Source: Mesorhizobium japonicum MAFF 303099 (GTDB taxonomy: Bacteria > Pseudomonadota > Alphaproteobacteria > Rhizobiales > Rhizobiaceae). From it: 64,000 nt of DNA. The DNA is taken from assembly GCF_000009625.1 (NCBI RefSeq), contig NC_002678.2:2480001-2544000 (forward strand), read 5' to 3'. The first letter of the stretch is position 1. Each line of letters starts with the position of its first letter. The position numbers were made by a program, and so were the translations under genes. Positions 8,310 to 16,878 of this stretch are shown piece by piece. The notes below the pieces were generated by a model, which ran no database searches, was not told the origin of the DNA, and saw only the letters and a program-made list of their open reading frames with translations.

Positions 8310-9551
8310 TCAGAGCTTCTCCTGCGTGTACTTCTTCAGCTCCGTCCGCGCCACCTGCCGGCGATGCACGGCGTCCGGCCCGTCGGCGAGGCGCAATGTC
8401 CTCAGATGCGTCCACGACCGCGCCAGCGGCGTGTCCTGGCTGATGCCTTGCGCGCCGAACATCTGCACCGCCTCGTCGGTGATCCTCAACGCGACGCGCG
8501 GCGCGATGACCTTGATCTGGCTGATCCAGGGCGCGGCGGCGCGCGCATCGCCCTGGTCGATCATCCACGCCGCCTTGAGGCAGAGCAGCCGGGCCATCTC
8601 GATCTCCATGCGGCATTCGGCGATGATGTCGAAATTGGCGCCGAGTTTGGCCAGCTTCTGGCCGAAGGCCTCACGGCGCACGGAGCGCTGGCACAGCATC
8701 TCCAGCGCCATCTCGGCCTGACCGATGGCGCGCATGCAGTGATGTATGCGGCCGGGACCGAGCCGCCCTTGCGCGATCTCGAACCCCCTGCCCTCGCCGA
8801 GGATCAGGTTCGAGGCGGGCACACGCACATTGTCGAAGCGCAGGTGCATATGGCCATGCGGCGCGTCGTCGTCGCCGTAAACCTGCATGGCGCGGAGCTT
8901 GGTCACGCCTTTCGTGTCGGAAGGCACCAGGATCATCGAATGGCGGCGGTGCTGCGGCTCGCCGTCGCCGCCGGTCCGCACCATGACGATGTAGATGGCG
9001 CAGCGCGGGTCGCCGGCCCCCGAGGCCCACCATTTCTCGCCATTGAGCACATAATCGTCGCCCTGCCGCTCGCAGCGCATCCCAATGTTGGTGGCGTCGG
9101 ACGAGGCGACATCAGGCTCGGTCATCAGATAGGCCGAGCGGATTTTTCCATCCAAAAGCGGCTCGAGCCACTCCTTCTTGTGGTCGGCCGAGCCGTAACG
9201 CTCCAGCACCTCCATATTGCCGGTGTCGGGCGCCGAGCAGTTGAAGGTTTCGGCGCCGAGATGCGCCTTGCCCATCTCCTCCGCCAGATAGGCGTATTCG
9301 ACGGTGGACAGGCCGTAGCCGCGTTCGGAGCCGGTCAGCCAGAAATTCCACAGACCGCGCTCCCTGGCGGTCTTCTTCAGCCCTTCGAGGATTTCACTCT
9401 GGCGTGGGCTGTACACCCAGCGGTCGCCCGCCTTGCCCACCTCGCCCAGGAATTCCTTGTCGAGCGGCATGATCTCGTCACGTACCATGGCCGCGACGCG
9501 CGCGTGGATCGGCTTCAGCCGCTCGGTCATGCCGAGATTCATCTCCGTCAT
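8310..9551 (-). CDS. acyl-CoA dehydrogenase, ACAD10/11-like subfamily
   Basis: The 413-residue protein has the full acyl-CoA dehydrogenase fold: YLMTEPDVASSDATN and NGEKWWASGAGDP for flavin and substrate binding, and QGRLGPGRIHHCMR in the helical domain. At the position of the usual catalytic Glu (YEGT in medium-chain enzymes) the sequence is RLADGPDAVH, with Asp390. RLADGPD is what I recall from ACAD10/ACAD11 and their bacterial relatives, which take part in removing the 4-phosphate from 4-phospho-acyl-CoA. A matching kinase lies in the divergent operon (11003-12037). No membrane segments are apparent. Confidence 0.88.
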   Translation of the reverse strand: MTEMNLGMTERLKPIHARVAAMVRDEIMPLDKEFLGEVGKAGDRWVYSPRQSEILEGLKKTARERGLWNFWLTGSERGYGLSTVEYAYLAEEMGKAHLGAETFNCSAPDTGNMEVLERYGSADHKKEWLEPLLDGKIRSAYLMTEPDVASSDATNIGMRCERQGDDYVLNGEKWWASGAGDPRCAIYIVMVRTGGDGEPQHRRHSMILVPSDTKGVTKLRAMQVYGDDDAPHGHMHLRFDNVRVPASNLILGEGRGFEIAQGRLGPGRIHHCMRAIGQAEMALEMLCQRSVRREAFGQKLAKLGANFDIIAECRMEIEMARLLCLKAAWMIDQGDARAAAPWISQIKVIAPRVALRITDEAVQMFGAQGISQDTPLARSWTHLRTLRLADGPDAVHRRQVARTELKKYTQEKL

Positions 9552-9665
9552 CGGTCGCTAACCCTTCATAGAGGCCCGGCAATTTACCCGTGGCAAGGAT
9601 GACCGTACTTCGGATAGCCTTGTCAACGCGAACTCTTTGCCCAGGGCAAGGCGCGGAGGATTGGA

Positions 9666-10481
9666 ATGGCCTATCTGGACGAGCTGTTTTCGGTGGCCGG
9701 CAAGACCGCGCTGGTGACGGGCGCGGCGACCGGTATCGGCCGCATGGCGGCGGCAGCGCTGGTCAAGGCCGGCGCCAGCGTCATGATCGCTTCGCGCAAG
9801 GGCGAGGATTGCATCAAGGTCGCCAATGCGTTCAACGGGCTCGGCGCCCCTGGCCGGGCCGAGGGCTTTGCCGGCGACGTCTCCAGCGAGGCCGGCATCG
9901 CGGCACTCGTCGCCGAGGTCAAGGCGCGGACCGGCAAACTCGGCATCCTGATCAACAATGCCGGCGTTTCCTGGGGCGCGCCGCTGGAGAGTTTTCCCTA
10001 TTCGGCATGGGCCAAGGTGCTCGGCGTCAATGTCACAGCCGTCTTCCACCTGACCCGCGAATTGCTGCCGCTGCTTGAAGCCGCGGCAAGCGACGCCGAT
10101 CCGGCCCGGGTGATCAATCTGGGTTCGGTGATGGGGACGCAGCCATTGGCCGACGACGCCTATTCCTACACGGCCTCCAAGGCCGCGGTGCATCATCTGA
10201 CGCGCACGCTCGCGCTCGAATTCGCCGCCCGCCGCATCACCGTCAACGCCTTTGCCCCCGGCCCTTTCCAAAGCCGCATGACGGCCTTTGCCACGGGTAC
10301 GGATGAACAGGCCAAACATGTCGGCGGCCATGTTCCGATCGGCCGTATCGGCGCACCGGATGACATTGCCGGCGCAACGCTCTATTTGTGCAGCCGTGCA
10401 GGCAGCTATGTCACCGGCGCCATCCTGCCGATAGACGGCGGACAGTCGGTGCAGCATGGCTTGACCTTGTTCAAGGAATGA
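9666..10481 (+). CDS. SDR-family oxidoreductase
   Basis: The 271-residue enzyme has VTGAATGIGR near residue 17, NNAG, and YTASKAAV as the catalytic YxxxK region, and ends with IDGGQS. GGAGG lies 6 nt before the ATG. It heads a plus-strand operon with a MaoC hydratase, a kinase and a second SDR, and is divergent from the acyl-CoA dehydrogenase across 114 bp. A hydroxyacyl-CoA or related substrate is plausible. The exact reaction is not determined by the sequence. Confidence 0.88.
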   Translation: MAYLDELFSVAGKTALVTGAATGIGRMAAAALVKAGASVMIASRKGEDCIKVANAFNGLGAPGRAEGFAGDVSSEAGIAALVAEVKARTGKLGILINNAGVSWGAPLESFPYSAWAKVLGVNVTAVFHLTRELLPLLEAAASDADPARVINLGSVMGTQPLADDAYSYTASKAAVHHLTRTLALEFAARRITVNAFAPGPFQSRMTAFATGTDEQAKHVGGHVPIGRIGAPDDIAGATLYLCSRAGSYVTGAILPIDGGQSVQHGLTLFKE

Positions 10482-10520
10482 CATTTTCCGGCCGTAGAAG
10501 CCGGAGGTGAACTGGAGGAC

Positions 10521-11006
10521 ATGAGCGTGGAACCGATCAGTCTCGATGTGCTTCTGGCCAGTGTCGGCAAGGAGGTTGGCGTTTCGCCGTGGCGGGTGGT
10601 GACGCAGCGCATGATCGACCAGTTCGCCGACGCCACCGACGACCACCAGTTCATCCACTGCGATCCCGAGCGGGCCAAGCGCGAGACGCCGTTTGGCGGC
10701 ACCATCGCACATGGTTTCCTGTCGCTGTCGCTGCTCTCGGCAATGACCTTCGAGACCATGCCGCCGCTGGAAAACAGCAAGATGGGCGTCAACCACGGCT
10801 TCGATTCGCTGCGCTTCCTGGCCCCGGTGAAGACCGGCGCGCGCATCCGCACCCGTTTCGTGTTGGCCGATGTCAAGGTGAGACCCTCGGGCTGGGTGCA
10901 GACGGCGCACGACGTGACGATCGAGATCGAGGGCTCGAAGAAACCGGCCCTGACTGCCCGCTGGCTGACGCTGACGCTGATCGAACGCCAGCCCGAGACC
11001 GCATGA
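10521..11006 (+). CDS. MaoC-like (R)-specific enoyl-CoA hydratase
   Basis: The 161-residue single hot-dog protein carries the hydratase-2 signature (FADATDDHQFIHCDPERA, followed by GGTIAHGFL) with the catalytic Asp/His pair. Such enzymes hydrate enoyl-CoA to (R)-3-hydroxyacyl-CoA. GGAGG precedes the ATG closely. The stop codon overlaps the start of the next gene (ATGA), so translation is coupled with the kinase. It fits a beta-oxidation-like pathway fed by the acyl-CoA dehydrogenase next door. Confidence 0.88.
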   Translation: MSVEPISLDVLLASVGKEVGVSPWRVVTQRMIDQFADATDDHQFIHCDPERAKRETPFGGTIAHGFLSLSLLSAMTFETMPPLENSKMGVNHGFDSLRFLAPVKTGARIRTRFVLADVKVRPSGWVQTAHDVTIEIEGSKKPALTARWLTLTLIERQPETA

Positions 11007-12037
11007 ACGACCCCAACGCGCTCGACCAGGCAGCGCTTGCGCCTTACCTCGAGGCGGAAATCCCCGGGTTTTCCGGGCTTGCTTCCATCGAAAAATTCAA
11101 ATCCGGCCAGTCCAACCCGACCTATCTCATCACGGCGGCCAGCGGTCGCTATGTGCTGCGCGCCAAGCCACCCGGGCAATTGCTGAAATCGGCGCATCAG
11201 GTCGACCGCGAATTCCGCGTAATGAAGGCGCTTGCCGGCAACGCCGTTCCGGTGCCCGAAATGCTGCACCTGTCGGCCGAGGACTCGCCGATCGGCCGCA
11301 TGTTCTATGTCATGGATTTCCTCGACGGCCGTATCTTCTGGGATCCGGCATTGCCCGAGGCACGTGACAACGATGAACGCGCCGCCATCTACGACGCCAT
11401 GAACGGCACGCTCGCGGCCCTGCACGATGTCGACGTCGACGCGGTGGGTCTTTCCGATTTCGGCCGGCCAGGCAACTATTTCGAACGGCAGCTGGCACGC
11501 TGGACCAGCCAGTATCGTGCTTCGGAAACCGGCGCCATTGCCGACATGGACCGACTGATCGCCTGGCTGGAAACGCACCGGCCCGCCGATGATGGCCTGA
11601 TATCGCTGGTGCATGGCGACTACCGGCTGGACAATCTGATCTTCGCGCCAGACCAGCCAAAGGTCATCGCGGTGCTCGACTGGGAACTGTCGACATCGGG
11701 CCATCCCTTCGCCGACATCGCCTATCAATGCATGCAATGGCGCCTGCCGCATGCTTCCGGCTTTCGTGGCCTCGGCGGCATCGACCGCGCCGCGCTCGGC
11801 CTGCCTTCCGAGGAAGACTATGTCGCTGCCTATTGCCGGCGGCGCGGGCTCGGCGGCATCGGCAACTGGACGTTCTTCCTTGCCTTCTCCTTCTTCCGCT
11901 TGGCGGCGATCTGCCAGGGCGTCTACAAGCGCGCGCTGGACGGCAATGCCTCCAATCCCGAAAAGGCCAGGACCTATGGCGAGGCGGTGAAACTGCTTTC
12001 GCACCTCGCCGCCAGACTGATCGACACGCGGACATGA
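11003..12037 (+). CDS. APH/ACAD10-11-type phosphotransferase
   Basis: The 344-residue protein has the protein-kinase-like aminoglycoside phosphotransferase fold. A nucleotide loop lies in KFKSGQSNPTYLI (residues 31-43), the catalytic loop is HGDYRLDN (204-211), and the metal Asp is in VLDWELST (D226). The wording of these motifs matches the kinase half of mammalian ACAD11 and bacterial LvaA, which phosphorylate the 4-hydroxyl of 4-hydroxyacyl-CoA. It does not match the antibiotic-resistance enzymes as well. The start ATG overlaps the MaoC stop codon. An antibiotic-resistance role is unlikely given the operon. Confidence 0.82.
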   Translation: MNDPNALDQAALAPYLEAEIPGFSGLASIEKFKSGQSNPTYLITAASGRYVLRAKPPGQLLKSAHQVDREFRVMKALAGNAVPVPEMLHLSAEDSPIGRMFYVMDFLDGRIFWDPALPEARDNDERAAIYDAMNGTLAALHDVDVDAVGLSDFGRPGNYFERQLARWTSQYRASETGAIADMDRLIAWLETHRPADDGLISLVHGDYRLDNLIFAPDQPKVIAVLDWELSTSGHPFADIAYQCMQWRLPHASGFRGLGGIDRAALGLPSEEDYVAAYCRRRGLGGIGNWTFFLAFSFFRLAAICQGVYKRALDGNASNPEKARTYGEAVKLLSHLAARLIDTRT

Positions 12038-12049
12038 CGGGGAGCCATA

Positions 12050-12826
12050 ATGGGCCGCTTTGACGGAGCAACCGTGCTGATCACAGGTGCCGCCGGGGGG
12101 CTCGGCCGGGGTGCCGCGAAAGGCTTTGCCAGCGAGGGCGCGCGGCTGGTGCTGTCGGACATCGACGAAAAGGCGCTCGCCGATCTTGCCGCAACGCTGC
12201 CGGCCGAAACGGCGATCCTGGCCGGCAACGTAGCCGACGAAAAACTGTCCGAGGATCTGGTCAGGCTGGCGGTCGAAAAATTCGGCCGGCTGGATGTCAC
12301 CGTCAACAATGCCGGCATCGTCCAGAGTTTCGTGCGCCTGCCGCAGGTTCCTTCGGACGAGGCGCGCCGCGTGCTTGAGATCGACCTGCTTGGCGTCTTC
12401 TATGCCATGAAGCACCAGATCCCGCAGATGGAGCGGCAGTTCAGGGCTACGGCCAAGGGCGGCGCCATCGTCAACATCGCCTCGGTTGCCGGACTGGTCG
12501 GCGCGCCGAAACTCTCGGTTTATGCCGCCGCCAAGCATGGCGTCGTCGGGCTGACCAAATCGGCGGCCGCCGAATATGCAACCAAGGGTGTGCGCATCAA
12601 CGCCATCTGTCCGGCTCACACCAGGACGGCAATGGTGGACAGTTTCGTGCGCGCCTCCGGTGCGCCGGAGGCAGAGGCGTTGGCCGAACTGACACGCGGT
12701 GTGCCGATGAAACGCGTGGCGGAAGTCGACGAAATCACCACCGCCATCCTGTTCGCCGCCGACCCGGCCAACTCCTTCATGACCGGCCATGCGCTGGCCG
12801 TCGACGGCGGCGTCGGCGCCATCTGA
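12050..12826 (+). CDS. SDR-family oxidoreductase
   Basis: The 258-residue protein has ITGAAGGLGRG near residue 12, NNAGIVQSF, the serine in NIASVAGLVG and YAAAKHGVVG as the catalytic YxxxK, with a C-terminal AVDGG. GGGAG lies upstream of the ATG and only 12 bp separate it from the kinase gene. It is the last enzyme of the plus-strand part of the acyl-CoA cluster and is followed by a TetR regulator. It could oxidise or reduce the hydroxyl or keto group of a pathway intermediate. Confidence 0.88.
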   Translation: MGRFDGATVLITGAAGGLGRGAAKGFASEGARLVLSDIDEKALADLAATLPAETAILAGNVADEKLSEDLVRLAVEKFGRLDVTVNNAGIVQSFVRLPQVPSDEARRVLEIDLLGVFYAMKHQIPQMERQFRATAKGGAIVNIASVAGLVGAPKLSVYAAAKHGVVGLTKSAAAEYATKGVRINAICPAHTRTAMVDSFVRASGAPEAEALAELTRGVPMKRVAEVDEITTAILFAADPANSFMTGHALAVDGGVGAI

Positions 12827-12868
12827 CCGCCGCGATCCTACCATGCCGTTTGGGAACTTCCCGTGCCC

Positions 12869-12896
12869 TTGTCCGTTTCCGTACAGCGTATATAAT
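12869..12896 (+). promoter_or_regulatory. sigma-70-like promoter of tetR
   Basis: TTGTCC (12869-12874) and a perfect TATAAT (12891-12896) are separated by 16 bp, with the tetR start 45 bp downstream of the -10. A CCGTACA half-site (12879-12885), similar to the palindromes downstream of the regulator, falls in the spacer. That would suit autorepression. Confidence 0.5.
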
Positions 12897-12941
12897 TTAG
12901 CCAGATACAACCACCCCCGTCACCCACCGAAAGGCACGGGC

Positions 12942-13586
12942 TTGCCGCCGAGCGTCCAGAAACGCCGCGAAAAACAGAAGGCCGAACTGCGTTCCGAGCT
13001 GGTCGCGGCCGCGCATAAGCTCGTCCAGGAAGAAGGTTATGAGGGCCTGACCATCCGCAAGCTGGCCAAGCGGGTCGGCTATGCGCCGATGTCGGTCTAT
13101 TCTTATTTTGCCGACAAGCAGGACATCCTGTTCGCGCTGGCCGAAGACGCTTTCGAAACGCTTGCCCGCCGGATCGAAGAGCATCCGTCCGACGATCCGG
13201 TCGAGGCCTTGCAGGCGGTGATGACCGAATATGCCGCCTTCGGCCTCGGCAATCCCAATGAGTACCGCACCGTCTTCATGACCGAGAAGACCAGGCCGCC
13301 GGAAGGCCAGAGTTTTCAAGAAATGCACGAAGCCAACCCGGCGATGAAAGCGCTGATCACCCGCGTCGAGGCCTGCGTCGCCGCCGGAAAATTGCACGGC
13401 GATCCGCGCGCCATAGCCACCATGCTGTGGGCGGTCGGCCACGGCACAATCTCGCTGCTGATCACCTTTCCGTTCTACCCCTTCGGCGACCCGAATGCTT
13501 TCGTGAAACGTATGTGCGATTTTACGCTTGCCACACTCAGCACGCAGACGGTGCCGCCGCTGACCGACACACCGGTCAACTCCTGA
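12942..13586 (+). CDS. TetR/AcrR-family transcriptional regulator
   Basis: The 214-residue protein has an N-terminal TetR helix-turn-helix (about residues 35-62: LTIRKLAKRVGYAPMSVYSY) and an all-helical ligand domain. I chose the TTG at 12942 because a strong -10 box lies at 12891-12896, which excludes the ATG at 12843. The gene follows the acyl-CoA cluster and is the natural candidate to control it. TetR members in such clusters often sense an acyl-CoA. CCGTAC-type half-sites occur in its own promoter and downstream. Confidence 0.85.
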   Translation: MPPSVQKRREKQKAELRSELVAAAHKLVQEEGYEGLTIRKLAKRVGYAPMSVYSYFADKQDILFALAEDAFETLARRIEEHPSDDPVEALQAVMTEYAAFGLGNPNEYRTVFMTEKTRPPEGQSFQEMHEANPAMKALITRVEACVAAGKLHGDPRAIATMLWAVGHGTISLLITFPFYPFGDPNAFVKRMCDFTLATLSTQTVPPLTDTPVNS

Positions 13587-13671
13587 ACGCCAACTCCTTT
13601 TCGTTCACATGCCCCTCGCTACCTTCCCCCGGCCAAATCTGGGGCGAATTTCTTGGTTAACAAAAATCTAC

Positions 13672-13743
13672 CGTACGCGTACGATTTCGGCTTGAACTTC
13701 GCGATTGGCGGACGTATTTGTACGTAGCACCGTACATGTACGG
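13672..13743. promoter_or_regulatory. cluster of CGTAC palindromes (candidate operators)
   Basis: Three dyads lie within 72 bp: CGTACGCGTACG (13672-13683, perfect), ACGTA-TTTG-TACGT (13712-13725) and CCGTACATGTACGG (13730-13743, perfect 14 bp). The middle one overlaps a possible -10 (TATTTG 13715-13720) that sits 17 bp from TTGAAC (13692-13697). They are placed immediately upstream of the small secreted-protein gene and downstream of tetR. A dimeric repressor binding here would block that promoter. Confidence 0.5.
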
Positions 13744-13776
13744 AAAGAATTCACCCGTCGAAAACGGAGACTGACG

Positions 13777-14025
13777 ATGAAAAAGACACTCCTCACCCTC
13801 GCCGCCGTGCTGGCACTTTCCGGTTCGGCCTTCGCCGCAAGCGCCACCCAGCCGGTCAAGCATCAGCCGGCCGCTGCCTGCGTCGACACCAAGACCCATG
13901 TGAAGCTCGATTGCGCCTCAACCGGCTCGGTCGAGAAGAAGGGCACCACGGAAAACACCGCTGAAGGCAAAGGCCCGCGCCTTGGCATCAGCATCAATCC
14001 GTGGATCGTGCCGAGCGCACTCTAG
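13777..14025 (+). CDS. small secreted protein, function unknown
   Basis: The 82-residue product starts with a signal peptide (MKKTLLTLAAVLALSGSAFA, cleavage probably after AFA) and leaves a mature chain of about 62 residues with two cysteines (ACVDTKTHVKLDCAS) that could form a disulphide. The C-terminal part is Gly/Pro-rich. GGAGA precedes the ATG. I recognise no family. The dense palindromes just upstream suggest tight transcriptional control. It could be an envelope stress or accessory protein, but nothing in the sequence shows its function. Confidence 0.7.
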   Translation: MKKTLLTLAAVLALSGSAFAASATQPVKHQPAAACVDTKTHVKLDCASTGSVEKKGTTENTAEGKGPRLGISINPWIVPSAL

Positions 14026-14074
14026 GAAATTCAGAAAGCCAGTTCTGGCCGGCAGGAGCCGGCCAGGTGAGATG

Positions 14075-15124
14075 TCAGCCCATCGAGATCGGCAGCCTGC
14101 TCGCCGAACTCTCGAAGGCAGCGTCGATCAGCTTCTGCATGTCGGCGGCACGCCGGAAGGACGGATCGCCATTCTGCCCGGCATCCAGCGCGTCGACAAA
14201 ACGCCGGGCGTTGCGCTTGACATCCGGCAGGGCCAGCTCTCGCCAGAGCTGAACATCGACGTCCTCTCCCAGGCACGCCGACAGCCGCGCTGCCTTGCCA
14301 TCGGTTTCGACCTTGAGCGCGCCCTTGGTGCCATGCAGCGCCAGCGACAGGTCATTGCCATGGCCGGTTGTGTAGCGGCTCGCCATGATCGTCGCCAGCG
14401 CGCCGGATGCCAGCCGTGCCGTCATCGCCACACTGTCATTGGCGTCCAGCACATAGTCGCCGATCCGGTTGCCTTCGGCCTTCGGGAACGTCACCAGATC
14501 GGCGTGCAGGCCGACAATATCCTGGGCGGCGCCATAGGTGGCGAAGTCCAGGATATGGATGCCGACATCGCCCAGAACCCCGGTCGACCCGTGCCGGGTC
14601 GACAATCGCCACAGCCATTTGTCCTCGACGCGCCAGTCACCCCAGGACTTGCTGACCAGCCAGCTCTGCTTGTAGCTCGCCTCGACATGGCGCAATTCGC
14701 CGATCGCTCCCGCCAACACCAGACGCCGTGCTTCCTGGATCGCCGGTGAATTGCGGTAGGTGAGATTGACCATGTTGACGAGGCCGGCGGCCTCGGCGGC
14801 CTCGGTCATGGCAAGCGCATCGGCATGGTTCGGTGCCAGCGGCTTTTCGCAAAAGACATGTTTTCCCGCAGCCAGCAGCGCCAGCGTCGTCGCCTTGTGC
14901 ACTCCGTCCGGAGTGGCGTTGATGGCGGCGTCGAAATCGCCCCAGGCGATCGCCGCTTCAAGGCTCTCGAAGGAAGCGCCGATCTCGTTGGCAGCGGCAA
15001 ACGCCGCCGCGCGGCCAGGCAGTTGATCGACACAGGCGACAATGCTGCAGCCAGGAACCTTTGCGAACTCTTCGATATGATGTCCGGCGATCCAGCCGGT
15101 GCCGAGCAAGAGCAGGCGATGCAT
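14075..15124 (-). CDS. Gfo/Idh/MocA-family oxidoreductase (ThuB-like)
   Basis: The 349-residue protein has an N-terminal Rossmann fold (GTGWIAGHHIEEF), the family EKP motif (FCEKPLAPN, near residue 93) and the C-terminal substrate-binding sheet domain. These enzymes oxidise or reduce sugars or cyclitols with NAD(P). It lies 16 bp downstream of a ThuA-like gene. In Sinorhizobium and Agrobacterium, thuA and thuB together convert disaccharides such as trehalose to 3-keto derivatives, and thuB is of this family. No thuEFGK transporter is present here, so the substrate may differ. Confidence 0.8.
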   Translation of the reverse strand: MHRLLLLGTGWIAGHHIEEFAKVPGCSIVACVDQLPGRAAAFAAANEIGASFESLEAAIAWGDFDAAINATPDGVHKATTLALLAAGKHVFCEKPLAPNHADALAMTEAAEAAGLVNMVNLTYRNSPAIQEARRLVLAGAIGELRHVEASYKQSWLVSKSWGDWRVEDKWLWRLSTRHGSTGVLGDVGIHILDFATYGAAQDIVGLHADLVTFPKAEGNRIGDYVLDANDSVAMTARLASGALATIMASRYTTGHGNDLSLALHGTKGALKVETDGKAARLSACLGEDVDVQLWRELALPDVKRNARRFVDALDAGQNGDPSFRRAADMQKLIDAAFESSASRLPISMG

Positions 15125-15140
15125 CAGATCAGGTCCCCCA

Positions 15141-15926
15141 TCAACTCAACCCCTTGTCGCCATCGGCATGTAGGCGCAGGCCCTTCTGAACGATCTTTTC
15201 CTTGGCCTTGTCCGTCGGCACGTTCGGCGCATTGGTGATGCCCGACCATGCGGGCGCGGGATTGAGCGCCCAGTGCACGGCATTGCGCAGCACCTGCTGC
15301 ACACCCTCATTGTGATAGATCGGATAGGTCTCGTGGCCGGGCGAGAAATAGAAGATGCGGCCCGCGCCGCGCTGGTAGGTCAGCCCCGAGCGGAACACCT
15401 CGCCGCCCTCGTACCAGGAGACGAACACCGTCTCCATCGGCTCCGGCACCGCGAAGGGCTCGCCATACATTTCCGTCTCGCCGATCTCCAGGCATTCGCC
15501 GATGCCTTGCGCGATCGGGTGGCCGCGGTTGATCGCCCAGACCCGCTCGCGCTCGCCCGCCTCGCGCCACTTTAGCGAGCAGGGCGTGCCCATCAGCCGC
15601 TTGAAGATCTTCGAGTAGTGGCCGGAATGCAGCACGATCAGCCCCATGCCTTCCCAGACCCGCTTCTGCACGCGCTCGACGATCTCGTCCTTGACCTCGC
15701 CGTGTGCGGCGTGGCCCCACCACAAAAGCACGTCGGTGGCGGCCAGGCGCTTCTCGCTCAGGCCGTGCTCGGGTTCCTGCAAGGTGGCGGTGGTCGCCTC
15801 GATGCCCTTGTCCTGGTTGAGCGCGGCCGCGATCGTACCATGCATGGTCAAGGGATAGAGGTCGCGGACGGCGGCATTGGTCTGTTCATGGACATTCTCG
15901 CCCCAGACAACAGCTTTTATCGGCAT
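15141..15926 (-). CDS. ThuA-domain protein (trehalose-utilisation-like)
   Basis: The 261-residue protein starts at an ATG with GGAGGA upstream. The N-terminus ([17 protein letters not shown]), [10 protein letters not shown], and the [12 protein letters not shown] and [14 protein letters not shown] segments are those of ThuA proteins, which adopt a class-I glutamine-amidotransferase-like fold. ThuA works with ThuB in the 3-keto-disaccharide pathway of rhizobia. The neighbouring Gfo/Idh/MocA gene reproduces that pairing. Exact substrate uncertain. Confidence 0.82.
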   Translation of the reverse strand: MPIKAVVWGENVHEQTNAAVRDLYPLTMHGTIAAALNQDKGIEATTATLQEPEHGLSEKRLAATDVLLWWGHAAHGEVKDEIVERVQKRVWEGMGLIVLHSGHYSKIFKRLMGTPCSLKWREAGERERVWAINRGHPIAQGIGECLEIGETEMYGEPFAVPEPMETVFVSWYEGGEVFRSGLTYQRGAGRIFYFSPGHETYPIYHNEGVQQVLRNAVHWALNPAPAWSGITNAPNVPTDKAKEKIVQKGLRLHADGDKGLS

Positions 15927-16003
15927 TTTTCCTCCTCCAAAGCGCTTTGAATACCCCAACTGGCGATAGCTTGGAAAGATGTCTTCGACCAAATTGCGGA
16001 AAA

Positions 16004-16870
<867 letters not shown>

Positions 16871-16878
<8 letters not shown>

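Noticed and set aside
11003..12037. Aminoglycoside resistance phosphotransferase.
   Set aside because: The APH fold is present, but the motif wording and the acyl-CoA neighbours fit an ACAD10/11-type kinase.
10406..12910. Minus-strand frame of 834 codons across the MaoC, kinase and SDR genes.
   Set aside because: It spans several real genes and intergenic signals on the other strand and has shadow composition.
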